From assembly GCA_019677205.1 (NCBI GenBank), contig JAAMXY010002138.1:1-12981 (forward strand): a DNA stretch of 12,981 nucleotides. The letters run 5' to 3'. The translations under genes and the position numbers were made by a program. The stretch comes from Pinguiococcus pyrenoidosus (taxonomy: Eukaryota > Sar > Pinguiophyceae > Pinguiochrysidales > Pinguiochrysidaceae). Below the pieces are notes generated by a model. It saw only the letters and a program-made list of their open reading frames with translations. It had not been told where the DNA came from and searched no databases. Below are positions 1 to 7,632 of the stretch, in pieces. Within the stretch, counting starts at the first letter, position 1, and each line of letters starts with the position of its first letter.

Positions 1-10
1 CACAGGTTTC

Positions 11-1096
11 ATGGCTTCCGAGGCCTCCGAAGCCGCGCCAGAGGCCTCTGCCGAGACCCCTGCGTCGCTGCGTCGGCGCCACCAGAAGGAGCGCACGGCC
101 TTGGACAAGCAGATCCAGCACCTGCTGCGCAGCGCCGGCAAAGGCAAGGGAGCCAAGCGGGCTGCCAAGGCCAAGGCGGCGGATCTGGAGGCGGCCTTGC
201 GCTTCCGCCACGAGGAGGAGCTGCGCGCTCTCGAGGCTGACGAAGCTGAAGCAGAAGGCGACGCCGGGGTCGAAGCCGAGGCTGTCGAAGAGGCGGAAGA
301 GGGCCAAAAGGCCGCCGAGAACAATGAGGCCTCTGCAGAGGCCAACGAAGAGGAGAGCGCCGTTGCTCGAAAGCGGGCCAAAGCTGCCCGGAAGGTATGC
401 AGGGGCCTTCGGTGCTGAGATGCAATTCTCGCCGTGACAAGTTGTGCTGCGGGTGCAGCGGCAGCGGCAGAAGGAGAAGGAGCAGATGGCGGCGGCGGCG
501 AGGGAAGAGGAGCGGCGAAGTAAGTGCCGGGCGCTCAAGCACCTCCCGCACTCCTATGGCCTCTGCTGATGATCTGGTGATGCATTGGACATCCTCGGGG
601 CATTCCAGATGCGGGCCCAGACGCGCGAACAGTGGAGCTGCAGGCGATTCGAGCCGCTTTGGCACAGCTGGAGCCGCCCATGAAGGTGGTGGAGGTGGAG
701 GCGGATGGCAACTGCTTGTACCGGGCGCTTTCCAGACAGCTGACGCTGTTGGGAGAAGACACAGAGTACGAGACACTGCGGCGTCACATCGCTGGCTTCC
801 TCCGGGACCACCAGGAGACGTTCGCGCCTTTCGTGGTCGACACGAGCTTTGACGAGTACTGCGCCACGGTCGAGAGCAGCAACGAATGGGGCGGGCATCT
901 TGAGCTCCAGGCTCTTGCGCTTGGCAAGAGCCTCCGCATCAAAGTGCACCGAGCTGGCTTAGACCCGCTCCTGGTGGAAGGCGGCGACGCCGCTGCGGAG
1001 GCGGGCGGGCAAGAACTGCACGTGAGCTATCACCAGTACTACTACGCGCTAGGAGAGCACTACAATTCCGTGGAGCTTCAGGAGCCGAGAGCGTAA
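11..1096 (+). CDS. OTUD6: OTU-domain deubiquitinase, OTUD6 type (three exons)
   Basis: Predicted cysteine protease that removes ubiquitin, probably cytosolic. Exons 11-394, 459-519 and 609-1096 join to 310 codons plus stop. The introns are 64 nt (GTATGC...TGCAG, phase 0) and 89 nt (GTAAGT...TCCAG, phase 1). Both joins keep frame, which supports the model. Residues about 18-150 are charged and helical, with the LRRRHQKER and FRHEEELRAL patterns that match the OTUD6 coiled-coil N-terminus. The OTU domain follows from about 172: VEADGNCLYRAL holds the catalytic Asp181 and Cys184, and GEHYNSV near the end holds His299. Length is close to that of animal OTUD6B. The start at 11 is the first ATG and gives a complete family N-terminus, but only 10 bases of upstream sequence are present. 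The TAA stop lies inside a perfect GTAAGT donor; splicing 1093-1151 would give an alternative C-terminus two residues longer. Family assignment is firm; substrate specificity is unknown. Confidence 0.93.
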
Positions 1097-1267
1097 GTGA
1101 AGATGTCCGTTCCTCATTGCCATCGCTTGCTTGTGCTTCGCGAGAGCACAGGTGCGCTTGATACTATTGCTATCTGAATCGGCGCCGGCCAACACGAGCT
1201 TGGTGCTAGAAGTCTATCTGATCACTTCGCCTCGCTTTGCTGCCGATGCATTCACCTACGACAACCT
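1097..1267. other. Convergent 3' intergenic region between the OTU and MINDY genes
   Basis: These 171 bases separate the stop codons of two facing genes and must hold both 3' ends. An acceptor-like CACAG at 1147-1151 pairs with the donor at 1093. No separate gene or clear polyadenylation signal is visible. Confidence 0.6.
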
Positions 1268-1336
1268 CTACGAAATGGCACAGTTTCCATTGTTCGCGCT
1301 CCTCTGGCTGCTTTGCTGAGCTGCTTGCGTATTTTG

Positions 1337-1374
<38 letters not shown>

Positions 1375-2938
1375 CCGTTTCCTGCCTTCTGCTGGCTGCT
1401 TGTCTCCTTCTTCTTTCAATTTCCTCTTCCTCTCGCTGAAGTCGCTGGGCCATCGCCGCGTCGTCGGCTTCTTGCTGCCGCTGAAGCATCGCCGCCATGT
1501 CAGCTCCAGCGCCTCCAGACAGTCGGGTTGCTGATGCCGCGGTGGATGCTGCGGTTGCCGTCTGCGTTCCCTGGCTATCCCGTGGTCCGGCGCCTCCTGC
1601 ATCCTCCTGGCTCAGCTGCATCGCCAGTAGCAGGTCCGCATCCAGCTCGGGCTGGTTGTCACCTTGCTCTGCCGTCAGCTGCATCGCAAGCAGGAGGTCG
1701 GGATCCGTCTCCGCAGTTCGCTCGAACTGCTTCAGCGGAGTGCGCCCAAACGTCGCATTGTGGTACACGGTGTCGCCGTCAACGGAGTCCAGCGACTCCC
1801 AGACGATCTCGCGCACGTCCGCATAGCCAAGGTCCGTGATGAGAAGCAAAAGCCCGCACTGCGCATCAGCATCTGGCTTGAAGATCGTGCTGAAATGATT
1901 GTTTCGGAAGAAGACGGCGATCTCCCGCGGCTTCATGTGCTGGTGGAGCGCGGCCAGTCCAGCGTAGGTAAGCTGCGTTGGCGAGCTGTTGAAGAAGCGC
2001 ATGATCAGCGCTCCCTCTCGGAGCGTCTCCATGTCTCTCTCTTGCTCTTCGGGAGACTTTTCCGCCTCCGCACGCGGGGCAGCAGCAGGGGTGGACGGAG
2101 CAGCAGGCGCATCTGGCGCACTGGAGCCTTCCACGGGCTCCACCATTTCCCAAGTCCTCGAGCTGCCATCTTCCAGCCTATCTACTACTGCCGCCTCCTT
2201 TGCAAGGTTTGCTGCCTCGTCGGCTTTGGCGGCGTCCTCACCCGCAGCAGAGTCTTTGTGCACGGCCGTCGCTTCCGCCTGCGGCGCCTCGGTGTCCACC
2301 ACGTCCATGCTCTCCTCCGTCCCGCTCTCGGGTGCGCTTCGCGTCGCCTTCGCGTCGCTGGTGTCCGTGCTGGGCTGCGCCTGGTGGATGACCACCGTCT
2401 GGCCGGAGAGTCCGGTGCCCTCGAGGGCTTGGGCGTCGCCGGCCAGGCCCTGATACTCGATGACGCGCTCCACCAGCTGGTTGTACGACAGGCCCGAGAC
2501 CAGCGACGCCGCCGTGGCGTCCGTGGCGTCGTTGCTGGACGTGTCCGGCAGCCAGCCGTGCAAAAGGTCCAGGCCCAGAATGTCGAAGATCTGCAGCTCG
2601 CGGGTGAACTCGAAGCCCGTGCAGCTGCGGAATTTCACGTTGACGTCCAGGCCGCTCAGGAGTCTCGGCAGGAGCTCCATCACGTCGTCCACTTGCATCC
2701 TCGCGTTGGCATCATTTCCGCGCCGGTTCTGAGCCGCTAGCACCGCGTCCGCGATGAGCTGCATGAGGTGCTCCGCCGGCACGTGCTTCATGTCTTCATG
2801 GATGTCGAAGCGCCCCTGAAGCAGCAGAGCGTTCCCCACCGCGAGGAGTGGACACGGTCCGTTTTCATTCTGGCACAGAATAGCTGTCGGGCGCCCGAAG
2901 AACTGACTCCTCTTCACGCGGAAGGCGGTGGACGCCAT
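1268..2938 (-). CDS. MINDY: MINDY-family deubiquitinase with UIM-like motifs and CaaX tail
   Basis: Cysteine deubiquitinase; MINDY enzymes prefer long K48-linked ubiquitin chains. One exon, 556 residues. The core begins at once: LCQNENGPCPLL carries the presumed oxyanion Gln23 and catalytic Cys29, spaced as in human MINDY1. QVDDVMELLPRL, GLDVNVKF, LLHGWLPD and LSYNQLVERVI are family blocks. FFRNNHFST carries catalytic His348, followed by VWESLDSVDGD. An acidic, Ala-rich insertion of about 140 residues (about 168-305) splits the fold. Two UIM-like DLLLAMQL motifs lie at about 414-421 and 435-442, then a MIU-like stretch (ADDAAMAQRLQREEEE) at 491-506, an 11-Gln tract (523-533) and a final CAIS, a CaaX box predicted to be farnesylated. 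Vertebrate MINDY1 also ends in a CaaX-type motif. The frame stays open upstream to 3253, but that extension (about 105 residues) lacks family similarity, so I start at 2938. Confidence 0.94.
1340..1372 (+). repeat. (CTG)11 triplet repeat, polyglutamine in MINDY
   Basis: Eleven uninterrupted CTG units on the plus strand read as 11 CAG glutamine codons near the MINDY C-terminus. Pure CAG/CTG runs tend to vary in length between isolates. Confidence 0.97.
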
Positions 2939-2940
2939 GC

Positions 2941-2952
2941 TTTGGCGCCAAA
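2941..2952. promoter_or_regulatory. E2F-like palindrome next to the MINDY start codon
   Basis: TTTGGCGCCAAA is a perfect 12-bp palindrome matching the consensus bound by E2F/DP factors (TTTSSCGC). It ends two bases before the MINDY ATG, so it overlaps a very short 5' UTR or the transcription start. TTTGGCGCC recurs at 5509 and 10656. If the MINDY protein began further upstream, the motif would be coding; I think that is less likely. Confidence 0.45.
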
Positions 2953-3231
2953 ACCTTTCGACTTCGCCGCGCGGCCCCAGAGGAATTCGCTGGACTATGG
3001 GTGTATAGGAGGAATTTGAAGTGGGACTGCGCGGCAGGCAGTTCACGTGAGGTGTGGCTGGGGCCGGGGACGCGCTGCGAAGAGAAGAGAGGCGACACGA
3101 GAGGCGCGCGCGGCGCTCGGACTGAGGGGCACCGGGGAAGGAACGCTGAAGTCCAATGAAGACGTAACTATCCAGCCGTTTCATAGCTAGATAACGGGTG
3201 GACATATTCTGGAGTCTGTCCCCAGCTCTCT

Positions 3232-3342
3232 TGGAGAATTGGAAATTATTCAAATATTGAATATTAAATAGCGTTTTCTATTTTAACGAACAAATATCAT
3301 AAAAATATCTCACGATCCCATGAGAATTTATATTATAGTGGT
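3232..3342. other. AT-rich island upstream of MINDY
   Basis: About 110 bases are strongly A/T in a GC-rich setting, with short palindromic words such as ATTCAA-ATA-TTGAAT at 3247-3261. It lies about 300 bp upstream of the MINDY start codon. A 13-base word, ATCATAAAAATAT (3296-3308), recurs exactly in the other AT-rich island at 11454-11466. The rest of 2954-3465 shows nothing else I can name. Confidence 0.6.
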
Positions 3343-3465
3343 AACCTCCAGCTATCTGCTCTATAGTGCTCGGCTCTTCACAACCGAACAATGCGTAGCG
3401 ACTATGAATAGTGACCCAGGTCTCCTGCTGAGATGCCATTGGAGGGCATCGTTCCGCGCGAGTTC

Positions 3466-3610
3466 TCAGCTGACACCACGAACCTGATACGCCCGCCTGT
3501 GGCATCCGTTTCGGCCCGTGCTGCTCGGGCTTATGCAATTCGGCGAGAGCAAGAACGCCATGAACTGCACATCCAAACAACAGCCCAGCACGATGTTCTT
3601 GAAGTCCGCC
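3466..3610 (-). CDS. Possible terminal exon of an unidentified protein
   Basis: Weak candidate. After an acceptor-like TTTACAG (ending at 3611), the minus strand reads ADFKNIVLGCCLDVQFMAFL and continues to a TGA at 3466-3468, 47 residues in all. About 80% of third positions are G/C, as in the confirmed genes. The competing plus-strand frame over the same DNA (3433-3621) has only about 50%. I could not find a convincing upstream exon, so the gene is incomplete as modelled and its function is unknown. Confidence 0.22.
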
Positions 3611-3823
3611 CTGTAAATTGACGAATCATATCCTCATACGTTACACCCTTAGCCTCATTCCTTATCGATAATATAGCTCGCTCCACAAGTGGAAACAGCG
3701 AACACCAACCCAGAACCCTCCGCAGCCCCAAACCATCGCCGGCGCCACACTAGATGATCCTGGCGCCAGTGAAAGGTCTTGGCCGAGCCCCAGACACTTT
3801 GTCCGAGCCCCAAGTAGCTCACG

Positions 3824-4328
3824 ATGGAGTTTGATGTGGCATCACATGCTCACTGGTTCATAAAGCGCCTTCGGGCGGCAGCCTTCGCGGTGCTGTGCCT
3901 CTCGGCGCTGGCGCTAACGCGTCTGGTGAGCTCAACGCGGATGCCGCACCAGCAGGCAGTGAAGTACAAGGGCCTTGCTGTGGTCCTGTCGCTCATGCTG
4001 ATGAGCATGGGGCCGGGGACAGCGAGCAGCCTGTTCGCAGGAGCGCCCAAAGCCTGCGCCGGTCCGAGAACTGCGAGCGAGGGAATTCGAATACGAAGAA
4101 GAGAGCAGTCAGACTGGTACGCACGGCGGACGACTGACCACAGGCGCGAGACACGCGCAGAATTGCTCACTCACGCTTTTACCACGTTTGGCCAGTGTCC
4201 GACAATTGGATGGCCCTGACGACAGCTTCGCGCGCACTCGAGGGAAAGGGGAGCCGGTGGAATACGTGCGAGTCGCCTCGGATCTCGGTGACTATCGAGA
4301 TGTGCGCTTGGACTCGCCGCTCGACTAG
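3824..4328 (+). CDS. Unrecognised two-exon protein with N-terminal membrane anchor
   Basis: Exon 1 (3824-3925) and exon 2 (4041-4328) join in phase 0 across a 115-nt intron (GTGAGC...TCGCAG) into 129 residues. The first exon has a hydrophobic helix at about residues 19-34 (AAFAVLCLSALALTRL) behind basic residues, which suits a signal anchor or an organelle-inner-membrane segment. The second exon is hydrophilic (RELRAREFEYEEES) and ends in an acidic tail, SDLGDYRDVRLDSPLD. G/C at third positions is about 60-69%. A second intron at 4117-4195, with a good branch-like CTCAC and GCCAG end, is possible but would shift into a frame that looks less like protein. Excising 4266-4328 instead would extend the gene in frame into MHILYEFARTKGEIP. 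Just upstream, CCGAGCCCCA occurs twice (3783-3792 and 3803-3812). I do not recognise the family. Confidence 0.42.
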
Positions 4329-4952
4329 CAAATGCATATTTTGTACGAGTTCGCACGGACCAAGGGAGAGATTCCCTTTGGCGAACGGACACGTTTTCAG
4401 AGAAGCTCGTTGCCGAATTCTGAGAGCCAAGCTATGGCAGCAAGAAGTCGATGAAGGCGCACAGAAGCGCAGAAGGCGAGATGCACGCGACAGGAATGTG
4501 ACTGCGGCGACCGCCGGCTCTCCGAAGCTGAGAGCCACGATAGTCCAAGGCCGAGCTGCCCACATCATCAGGCTACCAAAGAAATGCCCGATGCGAGGCA
4601 AGGCTCCTCCAGCACGTTGCGCAAGTACACATGTCTTTTTCTTGTTATATCTGTTATCTTTTCTACGTTTGCTCGTATCCTCCGTCGCCCTTGTCGTCGG
4701 GTTCCGGGCTGTCGCTCCAACAGGCAAGCACAAGAATCACTTCAGAACATCTATGTCACGCTCAAGCTCGTCCTTCATCGTTCGGCGTTCAGCGTTCAGC
4801 GTTCGGCGTTCGGCGTTCGGCTTCCATCCTTCGTCGTTGGCTGTTCATCGTCCATTGCGTTTCGCTCAAGACGACATCCTCAATGCTCAATACTCCAAAA
4901 AAAATGACTGTCCATGCAGGGTCAAGGCACGATTGGCTGTACAGTCGGATGC
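4329..4952. other. Stretch without a supportable gene
   Basis: Open frames occur on both strands, but none shows family motifs, steady codon bias or paired splice sites. One frame from about 4332 reads MHILYEFARTKGEIPFGERT and could be a further exon of the gene ending at 4328. The stretch holds the 7-bp minisatellite at 4773-4856 and an A-tract at 4897-4904. It also contains the 3' end of the minus-strand gene that stops at 4953. Confidence 0.5.
4773..4856 (+). repeat. 7-bp minisatellite, GTTCGGC/GTTCAGC
   Basis: Six clean heptamers lie at 4780-4821 (GTTCGGC, GTTCAGC twice, GTTCGGC three times). They are flanked in register by degenerate heptads (CTTCATC before; TTCCATC, CTTCGTC, GTTGGCT, GTTCATC and GTCCATT after). 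The period and register are clear; no function is implied. Confidence 0.85.
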
Positions 4953-5428
4953 TCAATGGCGGCGCTTCCGCCGCTTGTGCTTGTCTTCAAGTTGCAGGGT
5001 CTTCATGCCCTGCGAGATGCGGAACATCTTCCAGCCATGCCAGATGCTCCACAGCCGTCCGATGAAGATCGGCGTGGTCAGCAGCTGCAGGAAGCCAGCC
5101 ACGCGAGCGTTGTACTGCTGGTCGCTGGCGGTGGCGTAGAAGGACGAAACGATACTTCCGACGCCCGGAAAGAAGATGTTCATCAGCGGCAGAATCACGT
5201 TCGCAGGCTTCGGAACCTGAGATGCAGAGCGTCAGGTGAGAAGAGCTGCGAAGCTAAAAAGCCACGCGCATCGCATCGCTCCGCGAAGCTCACCTCCACG
5301 ACGGCGCGCTCGATAAACATCTTCACGGGCTCCGGGTCCGGCAACGGCTGCTTCTTGCTCCAGAAGAAGTGGCGCCGCTGGCGCTCACGCCGCTGGTGCT
5401 GAATGCAAGGTCGCTTCAGGTGCTCCAT
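4953..5428 (-). CDS. Small two-helix membrane protein, SPEC3/Stum-like
   Basis: Exon 1 (5428-5294, 45 codons) and exon 2 (5216-4953) join in phase 0 across a 77-nt intron (GTGAGC...CTCAG), giving 132 residues. The N-terminus is basic and hydrophilic. Two hydrophobic helices follow at about 51-71 (VILPLMNIFFPGVGSIVSSF) and 84-106 (VAGFLQLLTTPIFIGRLWSI), and the tail is strongly basic (KHKRRKRRH). The arrangement N-x-FFPG-x-G ahead of QLL-x-x-P-x-x-x-G-x-x-WSIWHG resembles the SPEC3/Stum family of small membrane proteins, which includes a Drosophila mechanosensory factor. I made that assignment by eye. It could instead be another small two-helix family. The gene is divergent from the candidate at 5491, with start codons only 62 bp apart. 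Confidence 0.8.
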
Positions 5429-5490
5429 CTTTCACGTGCAAGAGGGGGTGCGGAGGGCGCGTCTGCGGGTGGTCGGGTCGTCTGAGGTGA

Positions 5491-5762
5491 ATGGCCCTCC
5501 GCGGCCGGTTTGGCGCCACTGGATCGGTCCCGCCGTTTGAACCGTCGTTTTGGCGGTCCGCGATCTTTCCGCGCTGGTTCCGCAGTGCTCGTATTGGTAA
5601 GTAAGGAGCTCCACAAGCTCAAAGCTGTGATGCCTCGCGCGCATTATGGGTGAATACTGCGAAAGCGTGGACAAAGTGATTGGCAAAGGATTCGTTCGTC
5701 TGGAGGAACGAGACCTGATTCGACAGCGGCACTCCCCCTTTTTTCGCCAATTACGACCATAG
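5491..5762 (+). CDS. Candidate small two-exon protein, possibly organelle-targeted
   Basis: Exon 1 (5491-5596) reads MALRGRFGATGSVPPFEPSF and ends in ARI at a strong GTAAGTAAGG donor. Joining to 5689 (after GGCAAAG, 92-nt intron, phase 1) continues as FVRLEERDLIRQRHSPFFRQ to a TAG at 5760-5762, for 59 residues. An acceptor at 5676 would also keep frame. Both acceptors lack a pyrimidine before AG, which is the weak point. The Arg-rich, acid-poor N-terminus could be a mitochondrial presequence. G/C at third positions is about 69% in exon 1 and about 48% in exon 2. I do not recognise the protein. It shares a 62-bp intergenic spacer with the divergent membrane-protein gene ending upstream at 5428. 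Confidence 0.33.
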
Positions 5763-6008
5763 GATGTTGCCATTGGCTTGCCAACGGAACACCCAGAAAG
5801 GCAGTGTGTATATGCGCCCGATTCTGAGCGACGACTCTTACTGCGCCATCACACAGGCGTCGCAAGGCGCAGCCAACGAAGTCCAGCTGCAGTTGATGCG
5901 AAGCAGACGTCGACATCGTCGACTTGCGTCTTCAGCAGAATCCGCCGTCGATTTCCCGCGCCTTTGGCCCGCCGTTCTCCAGCTCGCGAGCCGCCTCCAG
6001 CTGTGATC

Positions 6009-6260
6009 ATGGGAAAGTGCCTGAGCCGACCCGAGGAAGCGCTTTGTATAGGGTGAGTGGCGCGACTTGGCGAGGGAAGCTTAAGGCGCGAAGTCTCACA
6101 CATGTCACTTAGGGAGGCCTTCGGCTGTCCTTCCGTGTCTTCAGTGGAAGACTGCCACATGCCGTCGTTCGTGCCGCTGAACGATGATCCGCTGGCGGAT
6201 TCCGACAGCGACACGTCGGTAGAAGAGACCAGCATGTATTTCACACGCTCAGTTCACTAA
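6009..6260 (+). CDS. 63-residue protein with predicted dual-acylation N-terminus
   Basis: Exon 1 (6009-6052) and exon 2 (6113-6260) join in phase 2 across a 60-nt intron (GTGAGT...CTTAG). The protein starts MGKCLSRPEEALCIG: Gly2 with Ser at position 6 fits N-myristoylation, and Cys4 fits neighbouring palmitoylation, so it should sit on the inner face of a membrane. The middle is acidic (LNDDPLADSDSDTSVEE) with Ser/Asp clusters resembling casein kinase 2 sites, and it ends SMYFTRSVH. There is no transmembrane helix or known domain. The same frame is open upstream to an ATG at 5778, which would bury the acylation signal under about 77 Arg/Pro-rich residues; I prefer the short start. Function is unknown; an adaptor or scaffold role is only an inference. 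Confidence 0.62.
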
Positions 6261-7632
6261 GGATTGGGTCCGTGTCCAGTACCTGTCGACGAGACTTTTG
6301 AATGGCTTCGGAGCTGCGCATTTGTGGATTTGCTTGTCTTTTTGTTTTTGATTTTTTGGCGTTTGTCTTGACGTCTGGAAGCTGCGTAGTGCGTGAGCGA
6401 GAATGTCCGATGTCGTGGAGTCCGGTTTGCTGCTGTGCGTTGAAGTTTGGAGGAGAGACTGGCTGTGAAAGCTTGCTCTATCCGTTGTATCTCAGTTTTG
6501 TGAGTGGACTTTTGGCTTTGACTCTGGCCTTGGCTTGGGCTTTGACTTTGGAGTCATTGTCCGGTTTCGTGCCCCCAGATTCATGCTTGAGCTGAAGGGG
6601 AGCTGAGGGGAGCTGAGGGGAGCTGAGGGGAGCGGAGATGACCTAGAATCGAAATGATTGAGCAGGCAATCGATGTGGAAGCTGCGAAAGTTTAGCGGCG
6701 GAAGGTCGAAGAAGTCTTGCTATGTCGCTACTACTTCTCCCACCATTCATATACAAGGCAACCTTTGCGGGCTGAGTAGGCTCTACTCTGCACGGCATCC
6801 TACCCTTGCGATCGCAAAGTCTTTCTTACACCCCCGGGTGTATATCCCACCCTGCGACGGCAGTCCTTCTTCAGCTTGCACCGACTGCCGACACGCTAGT
6901 AGGCTCCCCGGCACGCCACAGGAGCCGCGGAGCCAAGAATACGACCACCTCTTGAAAGGCCTTTCACAATCAGTCACATATAAGATAGTGCTTCACTTCC
7001 ACGTCGCCCAGCTGATAGGCGTGTTCGACTGGTTTTCGGCTTTCCCTCTTCTTTTTACCTATTAATTGCCGCTCTTCTATACCAGACACCCGACATGAAT
7101 ACAAGTCTTTCCCTCTCGGGCCCCCATCGCCCGAAGCGATTAAAAGATTGCTTTTCTCCAGTTGCCGACCACATGTTCCCCACCATGTACCCGAGTTTCC
7201 CAACATGTACGAACGGAGCACCCCGCGGAAACCTTCAGAATCGTAGCGGAGCGCGAGCTGAGGCGGACCTTGCACTCGATACCCGGGCAATCGATGCCAG
7301 AACGCACTTCCATTGCAGTTCTATGCATCGACACCGCGCGATCATACATGTCACGAGCCGCTGCGATTCCGTTGTGCAACTTGCCGACAATGCCATGTCT
7401 TCCAACAGGCGTTTATCAAACAGTTTCCTCCCTCGCCCCCCAGAAATCAGATCAGTACAAGAGCATTCAAAGCTATACAGTGCCAGACGCACGACAGGTG
7501 AACAGCAGCAAGGAGCTTGTAGGCGTGTATACAACTTAATCCCAGACACACGACTGACCCAGGGATAGTGTGCGACGAGAACGCACACACGTCCCGCGGT
7601 CGGCCTTACTTACGAAACCCGATGAACTCGAC
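6261..7632. other. Long stretch without a firm gene
   Basis: 6302-6595 (+) is open but T-rich, with low G/C at third positions, and reads as a Cys-rich hydrophobic peptide; I do not call it a gene. It is followed by the G-rich decamer repeat at 6590-6634. A perfect TTGCGATCGCAA palindrome lies at 6806-6817 and a near-palindrome ACACCCCCGGGTGT follows it. Between about 7000 and 7500 the minus strand shows coding-like pieces in three successive frames (for example NGIAAARDMYDRAVSMHRTA, about 64% G/C at third positions). These could be exons or a frameshifted relic. The region also contains whatever 3' UTR the Pumilio gene has. Confidence 0.5.
6590..6634 (+). repeat. G-rich decamer repeat AGCTGAGGGG, quadruplex-type
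   Basis: One 11-base variant (AGCTGAAGGGG) is followed by three exact AGCTGAGGGG units and a partial unit. Four GGGG runs at 6597, 6607, 6617 and 6627 are each separated by six bases, which satisfies the usual G-quadruplex pattern on the plus strand. Confidence 0.93.

Noticed and set aside
1664-2740. 358-codon plus-strand open frame opposite MINDY
   Set aside because: Antisense to a clear MINDY catalytic domain; it has no motifs of its own.
3433-3621. 62-codon plus-strand frame starting MPLEGIVPREF
   Set aside because: Third-position G/C is only about 50%, while the opposite strand gives about 80% in one frame; the minus candidate is preferred, though weakly.
4117-4195. Good-looking intron (GTACGC...GGCCAG with CTCAC branch-like word) in the gene at 3824
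   Set aside because: Removing it shifts into a frame with poorer protein character than the unspliced reading; kept only as an alternative.
4195-5139. 314-codon plus-strand open frame
   Set aside because: It crosses the heptamer repeat and the antisense of a spliced gene, composition changes along it and no domain is visible; part of it may still be exonic.
6302-6595. 97-codon hydrophobic, Cys-rich plus-strand frame
   Set aside because: T-rich with low third-position G/C, unlike confirmed genes; hydrophobicity follows from the base composition.
6808-6815. GCGATCGC, the HIP1 octamer of cyanobacteria
   Set aside because: It occurs once in a clearly eukaryotic, intron-bearing window, so there is no sign of cyanobacterial DNA.
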